A stretch of 13,173 nucleotides of DNA from an uncultured Cellvibrio sp. (GTDB lineage: Bacteria > Pseudomonadota > Gammaproteobacteria > Pseudomonadales > Cellvibrionaceae), in assembly GCA_946481095.1 (NCBI GenBank), contig CAMLML010000104.1, positions 1 to 13,173 of the forward strand, read 5' to 3'. The notes under the pieces were generated by a model. That model saw only the letters and a program-made list of their open reading frames with translations, did not search any database and had not been told where the DNA came from. The first letter of the stretch is position 1. Every line of letters begins with the position of its first letter. This document shows positions 7,675 through 13,173 of the stretch, in pieces. The position numbers and the translations under genes were made by a program.

Positions 7675-7779
7675 CTATTTTTCTCTTCAATTTTCATTTG
7701 AATATCTTGTTGTTTTTGTTGGCGATACGAAATTGCTATGTGAAAATGCCGCCTTATTTTTTAACAGGTAGATTCGGTC

Positions 7780-8625
7780 ATGTCAGCATTAATTCTCGAT
7801 GGCAAAGCAATTGCCGCTAAAACAGAACAAGAACTTTCTACACGTGTTACAGCATTAAAAACACGCACCAATGGGCAAACACCCATTCTCGCAACCATTC
7901 TTGTCGGTGATGATCCCGCTTCTGCGACTTATGTAAAAATGAAAGGCAATGCTTGTACACGTATTGGAATGGAGTCATTAAAAGTTGAATTACCTTCAGA
8001 CACAACCACAGAACAACTCCTCGCAAAAATTAACGAACTCAATAACAACCCCAATGTACATGGCATTTTGTTGCAGCACCCGGTGCCACATCAAATTGAT
8101 GAGCGTTTGTGTTTTGATGCCATCAGCGCTGAAAAAGATGTGGATGGTGTGACCTGTCTGGGATTTGGTCGCATGAGCATGGGTGAAGAGGCTTATGGTT
8201 GTGCAACACCAAAAGGGATTATGCGTTTGTTGGACGCTTATAAAATTGAAATCGCAGGCAAACATGCTGTGGTTGTCGGCCGCAGCCCTATTCTCGGCAA
8301 ACCTATGGCGATGATGTTATTAAATGCAAATGCGACAGTAACTATTTGTCATTCACGCACCCAAAATTTACCTGCATTAATTAAACAAGCGGACATAATT
8401 GTGGGTGCCGTAGGTAAACCGGAATTTATCAAAGCCGAGTGGATTAAAGACGGCGCGGTTGTAGTTGATGCCGGTTATCACCCCGGTGGTGTTGGTGATA
8501 TCGAACTGGCACCTTTGGTGAATCGCGTTGCTGCCTACACACCTGTTCCTGGTGGTGTGGGTCCAATGACAATTAATACTTTGATTTATCAATCGGTTGA
8601 TTCCGGCGAGAAAAAAATTTCCTGA
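7780..8625 (+). CDS. folD: FolD bifunctional methylene-THF dehydrogenase / methenyl-THF cyclohydrolase
   Basis: 281-residue cytosolic enzyme interconverting 5,10-methylene-THF, methenyl-THF and 10-formyl-THF, the one-carbon supply for purines and formyl-Met. The catalytic YVKMK motif gives Y51 and K55. The substrate loop reads LLQHPVP (97-103) with Q99, then KDVDG (119-123). The NADP-binding part has [13 protein letters not shown] (164-176) and CHSRT (190-194). The C-terminal signature [11 protein letters not shown] is at 254-264. QHPVP and [10 protein letters not shown] differ from the QLPLP and GASNIVGRPM of E. coli FolD and mark another recognised FolD branch. All catalytic residues are present, so it should be active. 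The Shine-Dalgarno is weak (CAGG at 7765-7768, 11 bases upstream). The REPIN-like repeat follows the stop codon. Confidence 0.94.
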   Translation: MSALILDGKAIAAKTEQELSTRVTALKTRTNGQTPILATILVGDDPASATYVKMKGNACTRIGMESLKVELPSDTTTEQLLAKINELNNNPNVHGILLQHPVPHQIDERLCFDAISAEKDVDGVTCLGFGRMSMGEEAYGCATPKGIMRLLDAYKIEIAGKHAVVVGRSPILGKPMAMMLLNANATVTICHSRTQNLPALIKQADIIVGAVGKPEFIKAEWIKDGAVVVDAGYHPGGVGDIELAPLVNRVAAYTPVPGGVGPMTINTLIYQSVDSGEKKIS

Positions 8626-8630
8626 TTATT

Positions 8631-8720
8631 GGATGGGTCGAGAGACCCGCGTTTTCAAGATTGAAAATTTATCCTGTTCAAATTGAGTGCCACATTCCGC
8701 GGGTCTCGACCCGCCCTACG
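8631..8720. repeat. REPIN-like inverted pair of REP elements
   Basis: Left arm GGGTCGAGAGACCCGCG (8635-8651) matches the reverse complement of the right arm CGCGGGTCTCGACCC (8698-8712) except for a two-base insertion. The arms are 46 bases apart. Each arm is itself a small hairpin: GGGTC-GAGA-GACCC on the left, CGGGTC/GACCCG on the right. Read on the minus strand the right arm is headed by GTAG (8719-8716), the tetranucleotide typical of REP elements mobilised by RAYT transposases; the left arm has only a degenerate GGAT. The layout fits a REPIN filling the folD-rsuA gap. Copy number elsewhere in the genome is not visible here. Confidence 0.7.
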
Positions 8721-8730
8721 AGATATCCAA

Positions 8731-9429
8731 ATGCGGCTCGATAAATTTCTCAGCAACAACACAGCTTACTCGCGCGCTCAAGTTCACCGATTTATTCGTG
8801 CAGGCGATGTCAGTGTGAATGGTGAAAGCAAAGTAAAAGCTGATCAAAAAATTTCTGACACTGATCAAATTTATCTTCATCAGGAATTAGTTACAGCTCA
8901 ATCTGCCCGTTATGTAATGTTAAACAAACCTGCAGGCTATGTTTGCGCCAACCATGACAGCGAAAACCCAACCGTAATTGATTTATTGGATGACATTCGC
9001 AAGAGCGATTTACAAATTGTGGGGCGATTGGATAAAGACACTACAGGCTTGGTGTTAATGACTGATGATGGTCAATGGAATCATCAAATAACTGCGCCGG
9101 TTTCACACTGCAAAAAAACTTATCTGGTTACCCTCGCCGATCCCATATCAGATGAAACAGCAATGCTATTTGCGCAGGGTGTTTTATTGGATGGTGAAAA
9201 AAAATTAACTGCACCTGCCGATTTGAAAATGTTAAGTTCAAACCAGGCCAGACTAACTATTTCCGAAGGAAAATATCACCAGGTAAAACGCATGTTTGCA
9301 GCAGTCGGCAATAAAGTGATTTCACTACACCGGGAAAAAATTGGCAATTTAATGCTGGACTCAACTTTGGAGCCTGGACAATACCGATCATTAACACCCA
9401 CCGAAATTCAAGGAATATTCAATGATTGA
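8731..9429 (+). CDS. rsuA: 16S rRNA pseudouridine(516) synthase RsuA
   Basis: 232 residues against 231 in E. coli. An N-terminal S4 RNA-binding domain (about 1-45, MRLDKFLS onwards) is followed by the pseudouridine synthase domain with MLNKPAGYVC (63-72), the catalytic-aspartate motif GRLDKDTTGLVLMTDDG (98-114, Asp101) and KYHQVKRMF (181-189). RsuA converts U516 of 16S rRNA to pseudouridine during small-subunit assembly. The ATG at 8731 is chosen because homology starts at MRLDKF and the length then matches. The upstream in-frame ATG at 8683 would add 16 residues encoded by the REP arm. The only Shine-Dalgarno-like sequence is GAGA (8720-8723), directly at the repeat edge. The stop overlaps the rsmC start by eight bases, so the two are translationally coupled. 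Confidence 0.93.
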   Translation: MRLDKFLSNNTAYSRAQVHRFIRAGDVSVNGESKVKADQKISDTDQIYLHQELVTAQSARYVMLNKPAGYVCANHDSENPTVIDLLDDIRKSDLQIVGRLDKDTTGLVLMTDDGQWNHQITAPVSHCKKTYLVTLADPISDETAMLFAQGVLLDGEKKLTAPADLKMLSSNQARLTISEGKYHQVKRMFAAVGNKVISLHREKIGNLMLDSTLEPGQYRSLTPTEIQGIFND

Positions 9430-10483
9430 TCTGGCAAGCCAATGGATTCAACAACAAGTATTCGAATCAGACACAGGTAAAAATCAACTCTGGCTGATGG
9501 ATGAAAATCTCGCAAACAATATCGCGTTTAATCAATCAGATCGAAAAATTAACATAATCAGTAATCGTTGGGATGTGGCTGAAGAAGCCAAGCAAAAAGG
9601 ATTTAATGCTGCGTTTAATGATTTTGATTTATCTACAATTTCAGATAACAGCCTGGATGCTGTTTTTTATCGCATATCCAAAGAAAAATCACTAGTCCAC
9701 CACTTATTTAATCAGACCTGGCGATGCCTGAAACCTGGTGGAAAAATCTATCTGGCGGGATATAAAAATGAAGGCATTAAAACCTATGTTGAGAAACTGG
9801 CAACAGTTCTGGGGGACTCGCAAAAAGCGATAAAGAATGGCGCTCTTTATACTGCTCAACTCGCAAAAAATAATATTTATTCAACAGCGAATCATCTGGA
9901 TGATCAGGACTACATGCATTTGCGTTTGATGATGGACAATCACTCACAAGAGTTTTTCAGCAAACCAGGATTATTTGGCTGGAATAAAATTGATCTTGGC
10001 AGTGAACTGTTAGTCAATCACTTGCATAAATTGCCACTGGCAGAAATAGAACCACAAAATTGCCTGGATCTGGGTTGTGGTTATGGCTTTATTACACTGG
10101 CAGCAGCAAAACATGTGAATTGTCAGTCCATCAACTCATGGACAATGACCGACAATAACGCTGCTGCAATTATGGCCGCAGATAAAAATCGCGAGCTTTC
10201 AGGTTTAAATGGAAAAGTGATTGCCGATAATTGTGCAGCTAACATCAACGAAACCTTCGATTTGATTTTATGTAATCCGCCTTTCCATCAAGGATTTAAT
10301 CCGGATGCTGATCTCACCGAAAAATTTGTACGCGAAACCAAACGACTTTTATCCAAAAAAGGCATAGCGTTTTTTGTAATCAATCAATTTGTACCGCTGG
10401 AAACCAAAGCCAGCGCTTATTTTTCGCAGATAAAAACTCTGCACAAGGAAGCCGGTTTTAAATTAATTAGCTTGCAAAAATAA
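9422..10483 (+). CDS. rsmC: 16S rRNA (guanine-N2) methyltransferase, RsmC type
   Basis: 353 residues built as two class I methyltransferase folds in tandem, as in RsmC. The N-terminal half (about 1-175) is degenerate, without a SAM motif. The C-terminal half has the lead-in FSKPGLFGWNKIDLGSELL (179-197), SAM motif I LDLGCGYG (215-222), the acidic residue D244 and the catalytic NPPFH (285-289) of N-methyltransferases acting on exocyclic amines. RsmC makes m2G1207 in the 30S subunit; the related RlmG (23S G1835) is the main alternative, but length and the lead-in motif favour RsmC. AAGGA (9410-9414) lies seven bases before the ATG. It overlaps the end of rsuA by eight bases, so two 16S rRNA modification enzymes share a transcript. 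Confidence 0.85.
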   Translation: MIDLASQWIQQQVFESDTGKNQLWLMDENLANNIAFNQSDRKINIISNRWDVAEEAKQKGFNAAFNDFDLSTISDNSLDAVFYRISKEKSLVHHLFNQTWRCLKPGGKIYLAGYKNEGIKTYVEKLATVLGDSQKAIKNGALYTAQLAKNNIYSTANHLDDQDYMHLRLMMDNHSQEFFSKPGLFGWNKIDLGSELLVNHLHKLPLAEIEPQNCLDLGCGYGFITLAAAKHVNCQSINSWTMTDNNAAAIMAADKNRELSGLNGKVIADNCAANINETFDLILCNPPFHQGFNPDADLTEKFVRETKRLLSKKGIAFFVINQFVPLETKASAYFSQIKTLHKEAGFKLISLQK

Positions 10484-10526
10484 TCCATTTTGCACAAGCA
10501 AAAACCAGTCTGGGGAATTATTGAAC

Positions 10527-10552
10527 AAGCCCATGATTATCCCGGGTTTTAT
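10527..10552 (+). terminator. weak possible terminator of rsuA-rsmC
   Basis: AAGCCC (10527-10532) can pair with GGGTTT (10544-10549) across an 11-base loop, with one G-U pair, followed by TATAT. The stem is short and the U tract poor. It is the only candidate between rsmC and the tRNA-Asn promoter. Confidence 0.25.
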
Positions 10553-10575
10553 ATCCAGAATGAGGTTAAAAAGGG

Positions 10576-10615
10576 TTGACCGAGCCTTTTTGCCTCTATA
10601 TGATGCGCACCACTT
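10576..10615 (+). promoter_or_regulatory. sigma70 promoter of tRNA-Asn, with GCGC discriminator
   Basis: TTGACC (10576-10581) and TATGAT (10599-10604) are separated by 17 bases and followed by GCGCACCACTT. The block from -10 to 10615 is identical over 17 bases to that of the tRNA-Pro promoter. The start should fall near 10611, so the transcript would begin with the ACTTCC-GAACA-GGAAGT hairpin (10612-10628) just before the mature tRNA. The discriminator implies growth-rate or stringent control, by analogy with known stable-RNA promoters. Confidence 0.85.
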
Positions 10616-10634
10616 CCGAACAGGAAGTCGTGAA

Positions 10635-10710
10635 TCCGCCTTAGCTCAGTCGGTAGAGCAACGGACTGTTAATCCGTGTGTCGCTGGTTCGATCCCAGCA
10701 GGCGGAGCCA
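10635..10710 (+). tRNA. tRNA-Asn (anticodon GUU)
   Basis: 76-base cloverleaf. The acceptor pairs TCCGCCT with AGGCGGA, the anticodon stem ACGGA/TCCGT carries loop CTGTTAA with anticodon GTT at 10668-10670, the T loop contains TTCGATC, and CCA is encoded (10708-10710). It is a single-gene unit with its own promoter and terminator. No integrated element or duplicated 3' end is seen next to it. Confidence 0.97.
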
Positions 10711-10720
10711 AATATAAAAG

Positions 10721-10760
10721 GCTGCATACTCTCTTTTAAATCAGGTATGCAGCTTTTTTT
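10721..10760 (+). terminator. intrinsic terminator of tRNA-Asn
   Basis: A perfect 9-bp stem, GCTGCATAC (10721-10729) with GTATGCAGC (10745-10753), has a 15-base loop and is followed directly by seven T residues (10754-10760). This is a classic Rho-independent terminator, ten bases after the tRNA CCA. Confidence 0.9.
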
Positions 10761-10804
10761 ATGCCTGACGTTTCTGTCAGCTCATTACTTCAGGAGTTAA
10801 CACC

Positions 10805-11086
10805 ATGTTTAAAGTCAACGAATATTTCAATGGCGCTGTTAAATCCATTGCCTTCCAAACCGAAACCCTGCCCGCTACGATCGGTGTTATGGCTAAAGGC
10901 GACTATGAATTCGGTACTGCCCAGCGCGAATATATGACTGTCGTCAGTGGCAGCCTGACTGTAGTTTTACCGGGCGATACCCAATCCAAAACATTCAAAG
11001 CTGGCGAAACCTTCATAGTAGAAGCCAACCAACGCTTCAAAGTCAGTGCCCCGGTTGAAACCTCTTACCTCTGCAAATACGAGTAA
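10805..11086 (+). CDS. ppnP: pyrimidine/purine nucleoside phosphorylase PpnP
   Basis: 93-residue cupin-fold protein closely matching E. coli PpnP (YaiE, 94 residues). It shares [13 protein letters not shown] (5-17), [11 protein letters not shown] (26-36), [16 protein letters not shown] (42-57) and the C-terminal TSYLCKYE (86-93). PpnP catalyses phosphate-dependent cleavage of several nucleosides (uridine, adenosine, guanosine and others) to base and ribose-1-phosphate, in cytosolic nucleoside salvage. The family was long known only as DUF1255. The start has a strong AGGAG (10792-10796) eight bases upstream. Only 44 bases separate it from the tRNA-Asn terminator, and no clear promoter is seen there. 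It converges on the hydrolase gene, with a GC-rich hairpin between. Confidence 0.92.
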   Translation: MFKVNEYFNGAVKSIAFQTETLPATIGVMAKGDYEFGTAQREYMTVVSGSLTVVLPGDTQSKTFKAGETFIVEANQRFKVSAPVETSYLCKYE

Positions 11087-11090
11087 TTCA

Positions 11091-11109
11091 GGGTGGGCAA
11101 TACCCACCC
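11091..11109. repeat. GC-rich hairpin between convergent genes (REP-like or terminator without T tract)
   Basis: GGGTGGG (11091-11097), loop CAATA, CCCACCC (11103-11109) form a perfect 7-bp, nearly all G-C stem four bases after the ppnP stop codon. No T run follows on either strand, so it is not a classic intrinsic terminator. It may protect 3' ends of the convergent transcripts or be a dispersed repeat. Confidence 0.55.
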
Positions 11110-11134
11110 CCAACCCGCTCAACGCTTATTGCTT

Positions 11135-12661
11135 TCACAATATCTGGCAATAACTGAACTCCTTCTCCGGCTCATCAAAAAACCGGTGCAAATTTTCCAA
11201 CAAACAAATATCCGTTGATAACACTGAATGCGCCAGATTCTCGCGCAAAATCAGCTGTGAGTTTTTCCATTTTTTATGCATGGTAATCGCCCAGATTGAT
11301 GGCGTGACCGGATCATTTTTTCCAGACAGAATGAGTGTTGGAACCGTTGGTGTATGTGATTGTAAATAGTGTTGCGAGGGTAACTGATGACACAATTGGT
11401 ATTGCCATTGATCTTTTGTATATTCCGCCATCAGCGGAAAATCGATTAATGATTGCAAATAAACCTGTTCAGATCCCATAGCATTATCCGCACAATCGAC
11501 TGCTGTGAAGGCGAGGCTATTAAATTGGCTGTTTAAATTTCGGTTCAGATAAGGCTCAATTAATTTTTTCAGGCGCTCTTCTTGTGCCAACCCCGTTTGC
11601 CTATTCACCGCATTAATAGCACTGACTATATCCGGCCAATCCCTTGTGTCATAAATAGCCGCAAAAATTGCTGAAACAAAACGATGATCGTTAAGGAGAA
11701 AATAAATTGGCGCCTCACCATCCCAACGCTTTATGGTCATAGCAACAGGATTGAATTTTAATTTTTGTAAGGCGGCTACCAATTCTTCTTTTAATTGATC
11801 GGAATTTTTTATAAGCCGTTTACAATCTATTTGTTGCATACAACCTTCAAAAAATCCGGACATAGCAGAATCCAATACTTGTGGCCAAGTTTGTACACCG
11901 CCATAACCTGCAGGATAAAGAGAATCCAATACCATTGCTTTTAATCCTGATGCAGGTAAAGTTTTTAATTGATGCTCCAGTTCCAATGCCAAACGTGTAC
12001 CATAGGAAACACCTAAAATATTCCACTGCTGATAATTTAATTGCTGCATTAAATTAACCAGATCACGAGCGGAATTTTGCGTACTAAAATTATTTACCGA
12101 CAATGCAATATTGTGTTTTTGTAATGAATCAAAACAATTGAGCATAGATTGATTATTAATTTTCAACTCATCAACCAATGCAATATTTTCTTTCCATAAT
12201 TTTGCTTGCTGCCCATTGTCTGAACAATTTAATTTAGGCAAGCTCAACCCTGTGCCACGATGATCCATTAAAATCAAATCCCGGTTAAGCCTGGCAACAA
12301 TTAACCAGTTCATCCATTTATCTATCCCCTCCTGATCCAATGCAGCGCCAAGACCGGGACCACCTTGCAAATAAACGACGGGATCAAGCTGATGATCAGT
12401 TGATTCATCTTTTATAATAACTACCGGCAAATAAAACTCACCTGTTGATTGCGCTGTTTTTAAATGAAAACATTTAACGGTTTTTTGCCAATCAACAGTA
12501 AACCAGCACTGTTTTTGAATCAGACGATAAGCCTGCTGTTTTTTGGATAAATCCTGCTCCAATAAATTCTTAAGCAGAAGCTGCTGATATCCCCAATAGC
12601 CTGCGAAAGCCAGGCAACACAAACAGGCAATAATATAGAGTTGCGACCATGTTAATTTCAT
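11135..12661 (-). CDS. membrane-anchored serine alpha/beta hydrolase, proline iminopeptidase/TAP-like
   Basis: 508 residues from the chosen start. Residues about 8-30 form a hydrophobic N-terminal segment (LYIIACLCCLAFAGYWGY), a signal anchor or uncleaved signal, placing the enzyme outside the cytoplasm. The alpha/beta hydrolase core shows the oxyanion-type LQGGPG (98-103), DHRGTG (133-138), the nucleophile elbow GVSYGTR with Ser219, the acid Asp450 in SGKNDPVTP (446-454) and His478 in ENLAHSV. This is the layout of the S33 peptidases with a C-terminal TAP-like region, which release N-terminal residues or short peptides from peptides. The real substrate is unknown. The start at 12661 is chosen because AGGTG lies eight bases upstream; the in-frame ATG at 12691 has no Shine-Dalgarno and lies about at the expected transcription start. 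Cysteine pairs fit an exported fold. Confidence 0.82.
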   Translation of the reverse strand: MKLTWSQLYIIACLCCLAFAGYWGYQQLLLKNLLEQDLSKKQQAYRLIQKQCWFTVDWQKTVKCFHLKTAQSTGEFYLPVVIIKDESTDHQLDPVVYLQGGPGLGAALDQEGIDKWMNWLIVARLNRDLILMDHRGTGLSLPKLNCSDNGQQAKLWKENIALVDELKINNQSMLNCFDSLQKHNIALSVNNFSTQNSARDLVNLMQQLNYQQWNILGVSYGTRLALELEHQLKTLPASGLKAMVLDSLYPAGYGGVQTWPQVLDSAMSGFFEGCMQQIDCKRLIKNSDQLKEELVAALQKLKFNPVAMTIKRWDGEAPIYFLLNDHRFVSAIFAAIYDTRDWPDIVSAINAVNRQTGLAQEERLKKLIEPYLNRNLNSQFNSLAFTAVDCADNAMGSEQVYLQSLIDFPLMAEYTKDQWQYQLCHQLPSQHYLQSHTPTVPTLILSGKNDPVTPSIWAITMHKKWKNSQLILRENLAHSVLSTDICLLENLHRFFDEPEKEFSYCQIL

Positions 12662-12699
12662 GGAGCAATCACCTGCCAGAATAAAATCCATAGCTGCGT

Positions 12700-12705
12700 A
12701 TAATA
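12700..12705 (-). promoter_or_regulatory. possible -10 element of the hydrolase gene
   Basis: TATTAT on the minus strand (12705-12700) lies about 38 bases before the ATG at 12661. No good -35 is found at 16-18 bases; a TTGAAA occurs 21 bases upstream. If used, transcription would begin near 12693, which supports the downstream start codon. Confidence 0.3.
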
Positions 12706-12796
12706 CGAGCGGGCCGCAAAATGTTTTTTCAATAAGTCGAACATAGTTTTAATACTGATTTATCAGCCTGCCAGTAGCAATTAAGTCGGACGACAG

Positions 12797-12802
12797 TATA
12801 AT
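12797..12802 (+). promoter_or_regulatory. possible -10 element of the acyltransferase gene
   Basis: A perfect TATAAT (12797-12802) is followed by a CGCGC discriminator and lies 24 bases before the ATG. The -35 is poor: TAGCAA at 12775-12780, 16 bases upstream. Confidence 0.4.
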
Positions 12803-12826
12803 CGCGCTTTCAATCAGAGGATATTT

Positions 12827-13138
12827 ATGACTGACAATAATCTTCAACTCACGGATTATCGCGAGCAGCATAAAAAACGTCTTTCTTATATGCCATGGCT
12901 GTATCACAGTCTGAAGCCTGAACATAAAGAATGGGCTCAAGCGTGGCAAATGGAAATCCAGAATTATTTGTGCAAAATGGAAACTGTCATTTTCGGTAAA
13001 GATTGTTTTATTGCACCTGAGGCGAAACTCTTTGCCGAACCCGGGCGTCCCATTGTGTTGGGCGATCATAGTTTCATAGCGGCAGACTGTGTTATCCATG
13101 GCCCTGTTGAAATTGGACGGCAGATCACCCGCAAATAA
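12827..13138 (+). CDS. hexapeptide-repeat acyltransferase, truncated (likely broken gene)
   Basis: 103 codons in frame. Residues 1-50 are a helical N-terminal cap (YREQHKKRLSYMPWLY, residues 11-26, then LKPEHKEWAQAWQ). From about 55 a left-handed beta-helix begins: IFGKDCFIAPEAKLFAEPGR (55-74), IVLGDHSFIAADCVIHGPV (76-94), EIGR (95-98), with hexapeptide periodicity. This fits isoleucine-patch O- or N-acetyltransferases. Known members continue with many more hexad turns, including the active-site histidine and acyl-CoA sites, but here the frame changes to QITRK and stops. None of the three plus-strand frames after 13120 resumes hexad sequence. It starts after AGAGG (12816-12820) six bases upstream and is divergent from the hydrolase. 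The product would be inactive; interruption by an inserted element is the simplest reading. Confidence 0.7.
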   Translation: MTDNNLQLTDYREQHKKRLSYMPWLYHSLKPEHKEWAQAWQMEIQNYLCKMETVIFGKDCFIAPEAKLFAEPGRPIVLGDHSFIAADCVIHGPVEIGRQITRK

Positions 13139-13173
13139 TCCGATAGTGATTTGTTGAATGGTAAGATCTCTAT
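13106..13173. other. right-edge sequence not continuing the acyltransferase; possible end of an inserted element
   Basis: From about 13106-13123 the sequence no longer encodes hexapeptide repeats in any plus-strand frame, although the family should carry on for roughly another hundred residues. The tail may be the terminal part of an insertion sequence or another rearrangement junction. I do not recognise the ends, and the partner end and any target duplication are outside the window. Confidence 0.3.

Noticed and set aside
7541..7820. Two plus-strand frames over tRNA-Arg, tRNA-His and the folD start
   Set aside because: They are translations of tRNA sequence and the folD leader, with no ribosome-binding site or family similarity.
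8683..8730. Upstream ATG at 8683 as the start of rsuA
   Set aside because: The extra 16 residues are encoded by the REP arm; RsuA homology and family length begin at the ATG at 8731.
10521..10739. Plus-strand 72-codon frame across the tRNA-Asn gene
   Set aside because: It runs through the promoter and tRNA; the ALAQSVEQRTVNPCVAGSIPAGG tail is a typical spurious tRNA translation.
12662..12691. Upstream ATG at 12691 as the start of the hydrolase
   Set aside because: There is no Shine-Dalgarno, and it would lie almost at the inferred transcription start; the ATG at 12661 has AGGTG at good spacing.
12749..13099. Minus-strand 116-codon frame opposite the acyltransferase
   Set aside because: It is a shadow of the hexapeptide-encoding strand, with no motif or start signal.

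Overview
The window reads as a chromosomal, mostly housekeeping segment of a gammaproteobacterium. The A+T-rich base composition, the usp-uup-slt neighbourhood (which I remember from Pseudomonas) and the RsuA and RsmC sequences suggest the Cellvibrionaceae/Pseudomonadales side of the class. This placement is inference, because no rRNA or other decisive marker is present. No phage, plasmid, CRISPR or defence genes are visible. The only hint of mobile DNA is a REPIN-like repeat and an acyltransferase gene that breaks off near the right edge.

Left part (2-6219): a small membrane-protein gene runs off the left edge and is divergent from a universal stress protein. The stress protein gene meets the ABC-F ATPase gene uup tail to tail with no gap. 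uup is divergent from slt, a periplasmic soluble lytic transglycosylase of the Slt70 type. slt converges on a gpsA-sixA operon (glycerol-3-phosphate dehydrogenase for phospholipid synthesis, then a phosphohistidine phosphatase), whose genes overlap by four bases (GTGA).

Middle (6220-7779): a 433-bp A+T-rich gap upstream of gpsA carries four DnaA-box-like 9-mers within 62 bp, one of them perfect. Next come a flavin reductase-like gene (minus strand) and a tRNA-Pro/Arg/His cluster behind a near-consensus sigma70 promoter with a GCGC discriminator.

Right part (7780-13173): folD, of a QHPVP-motif subfamily, is followed by a REPIN-like inverted pair that abuts the start of rsuA. rsuA overlaps rsmC by eight bases, so two 16S rRNA modification enzymes are translationally linked. 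A lone tRNA-Asn follows, whose promoter shares a 17-nt identical block with the tRNA-Pro promoter; it ends in a strong intrinsic terminator. Then come ppnP (nucleoside phosphorylase), a GC-rich hairpin, a convergent membrane-anchored serine alpha/beta hydrolase, and a divergent hexapeptide acyltransferase whose reading frame ends prematurely about 35 bp before the right edge.

I did not find a convincing novel multi-gene system. The best leads are the DnaA-box cluster, the REPIN at the rsuA start, the shared tRNA promoter block and the broken acyltransferase.
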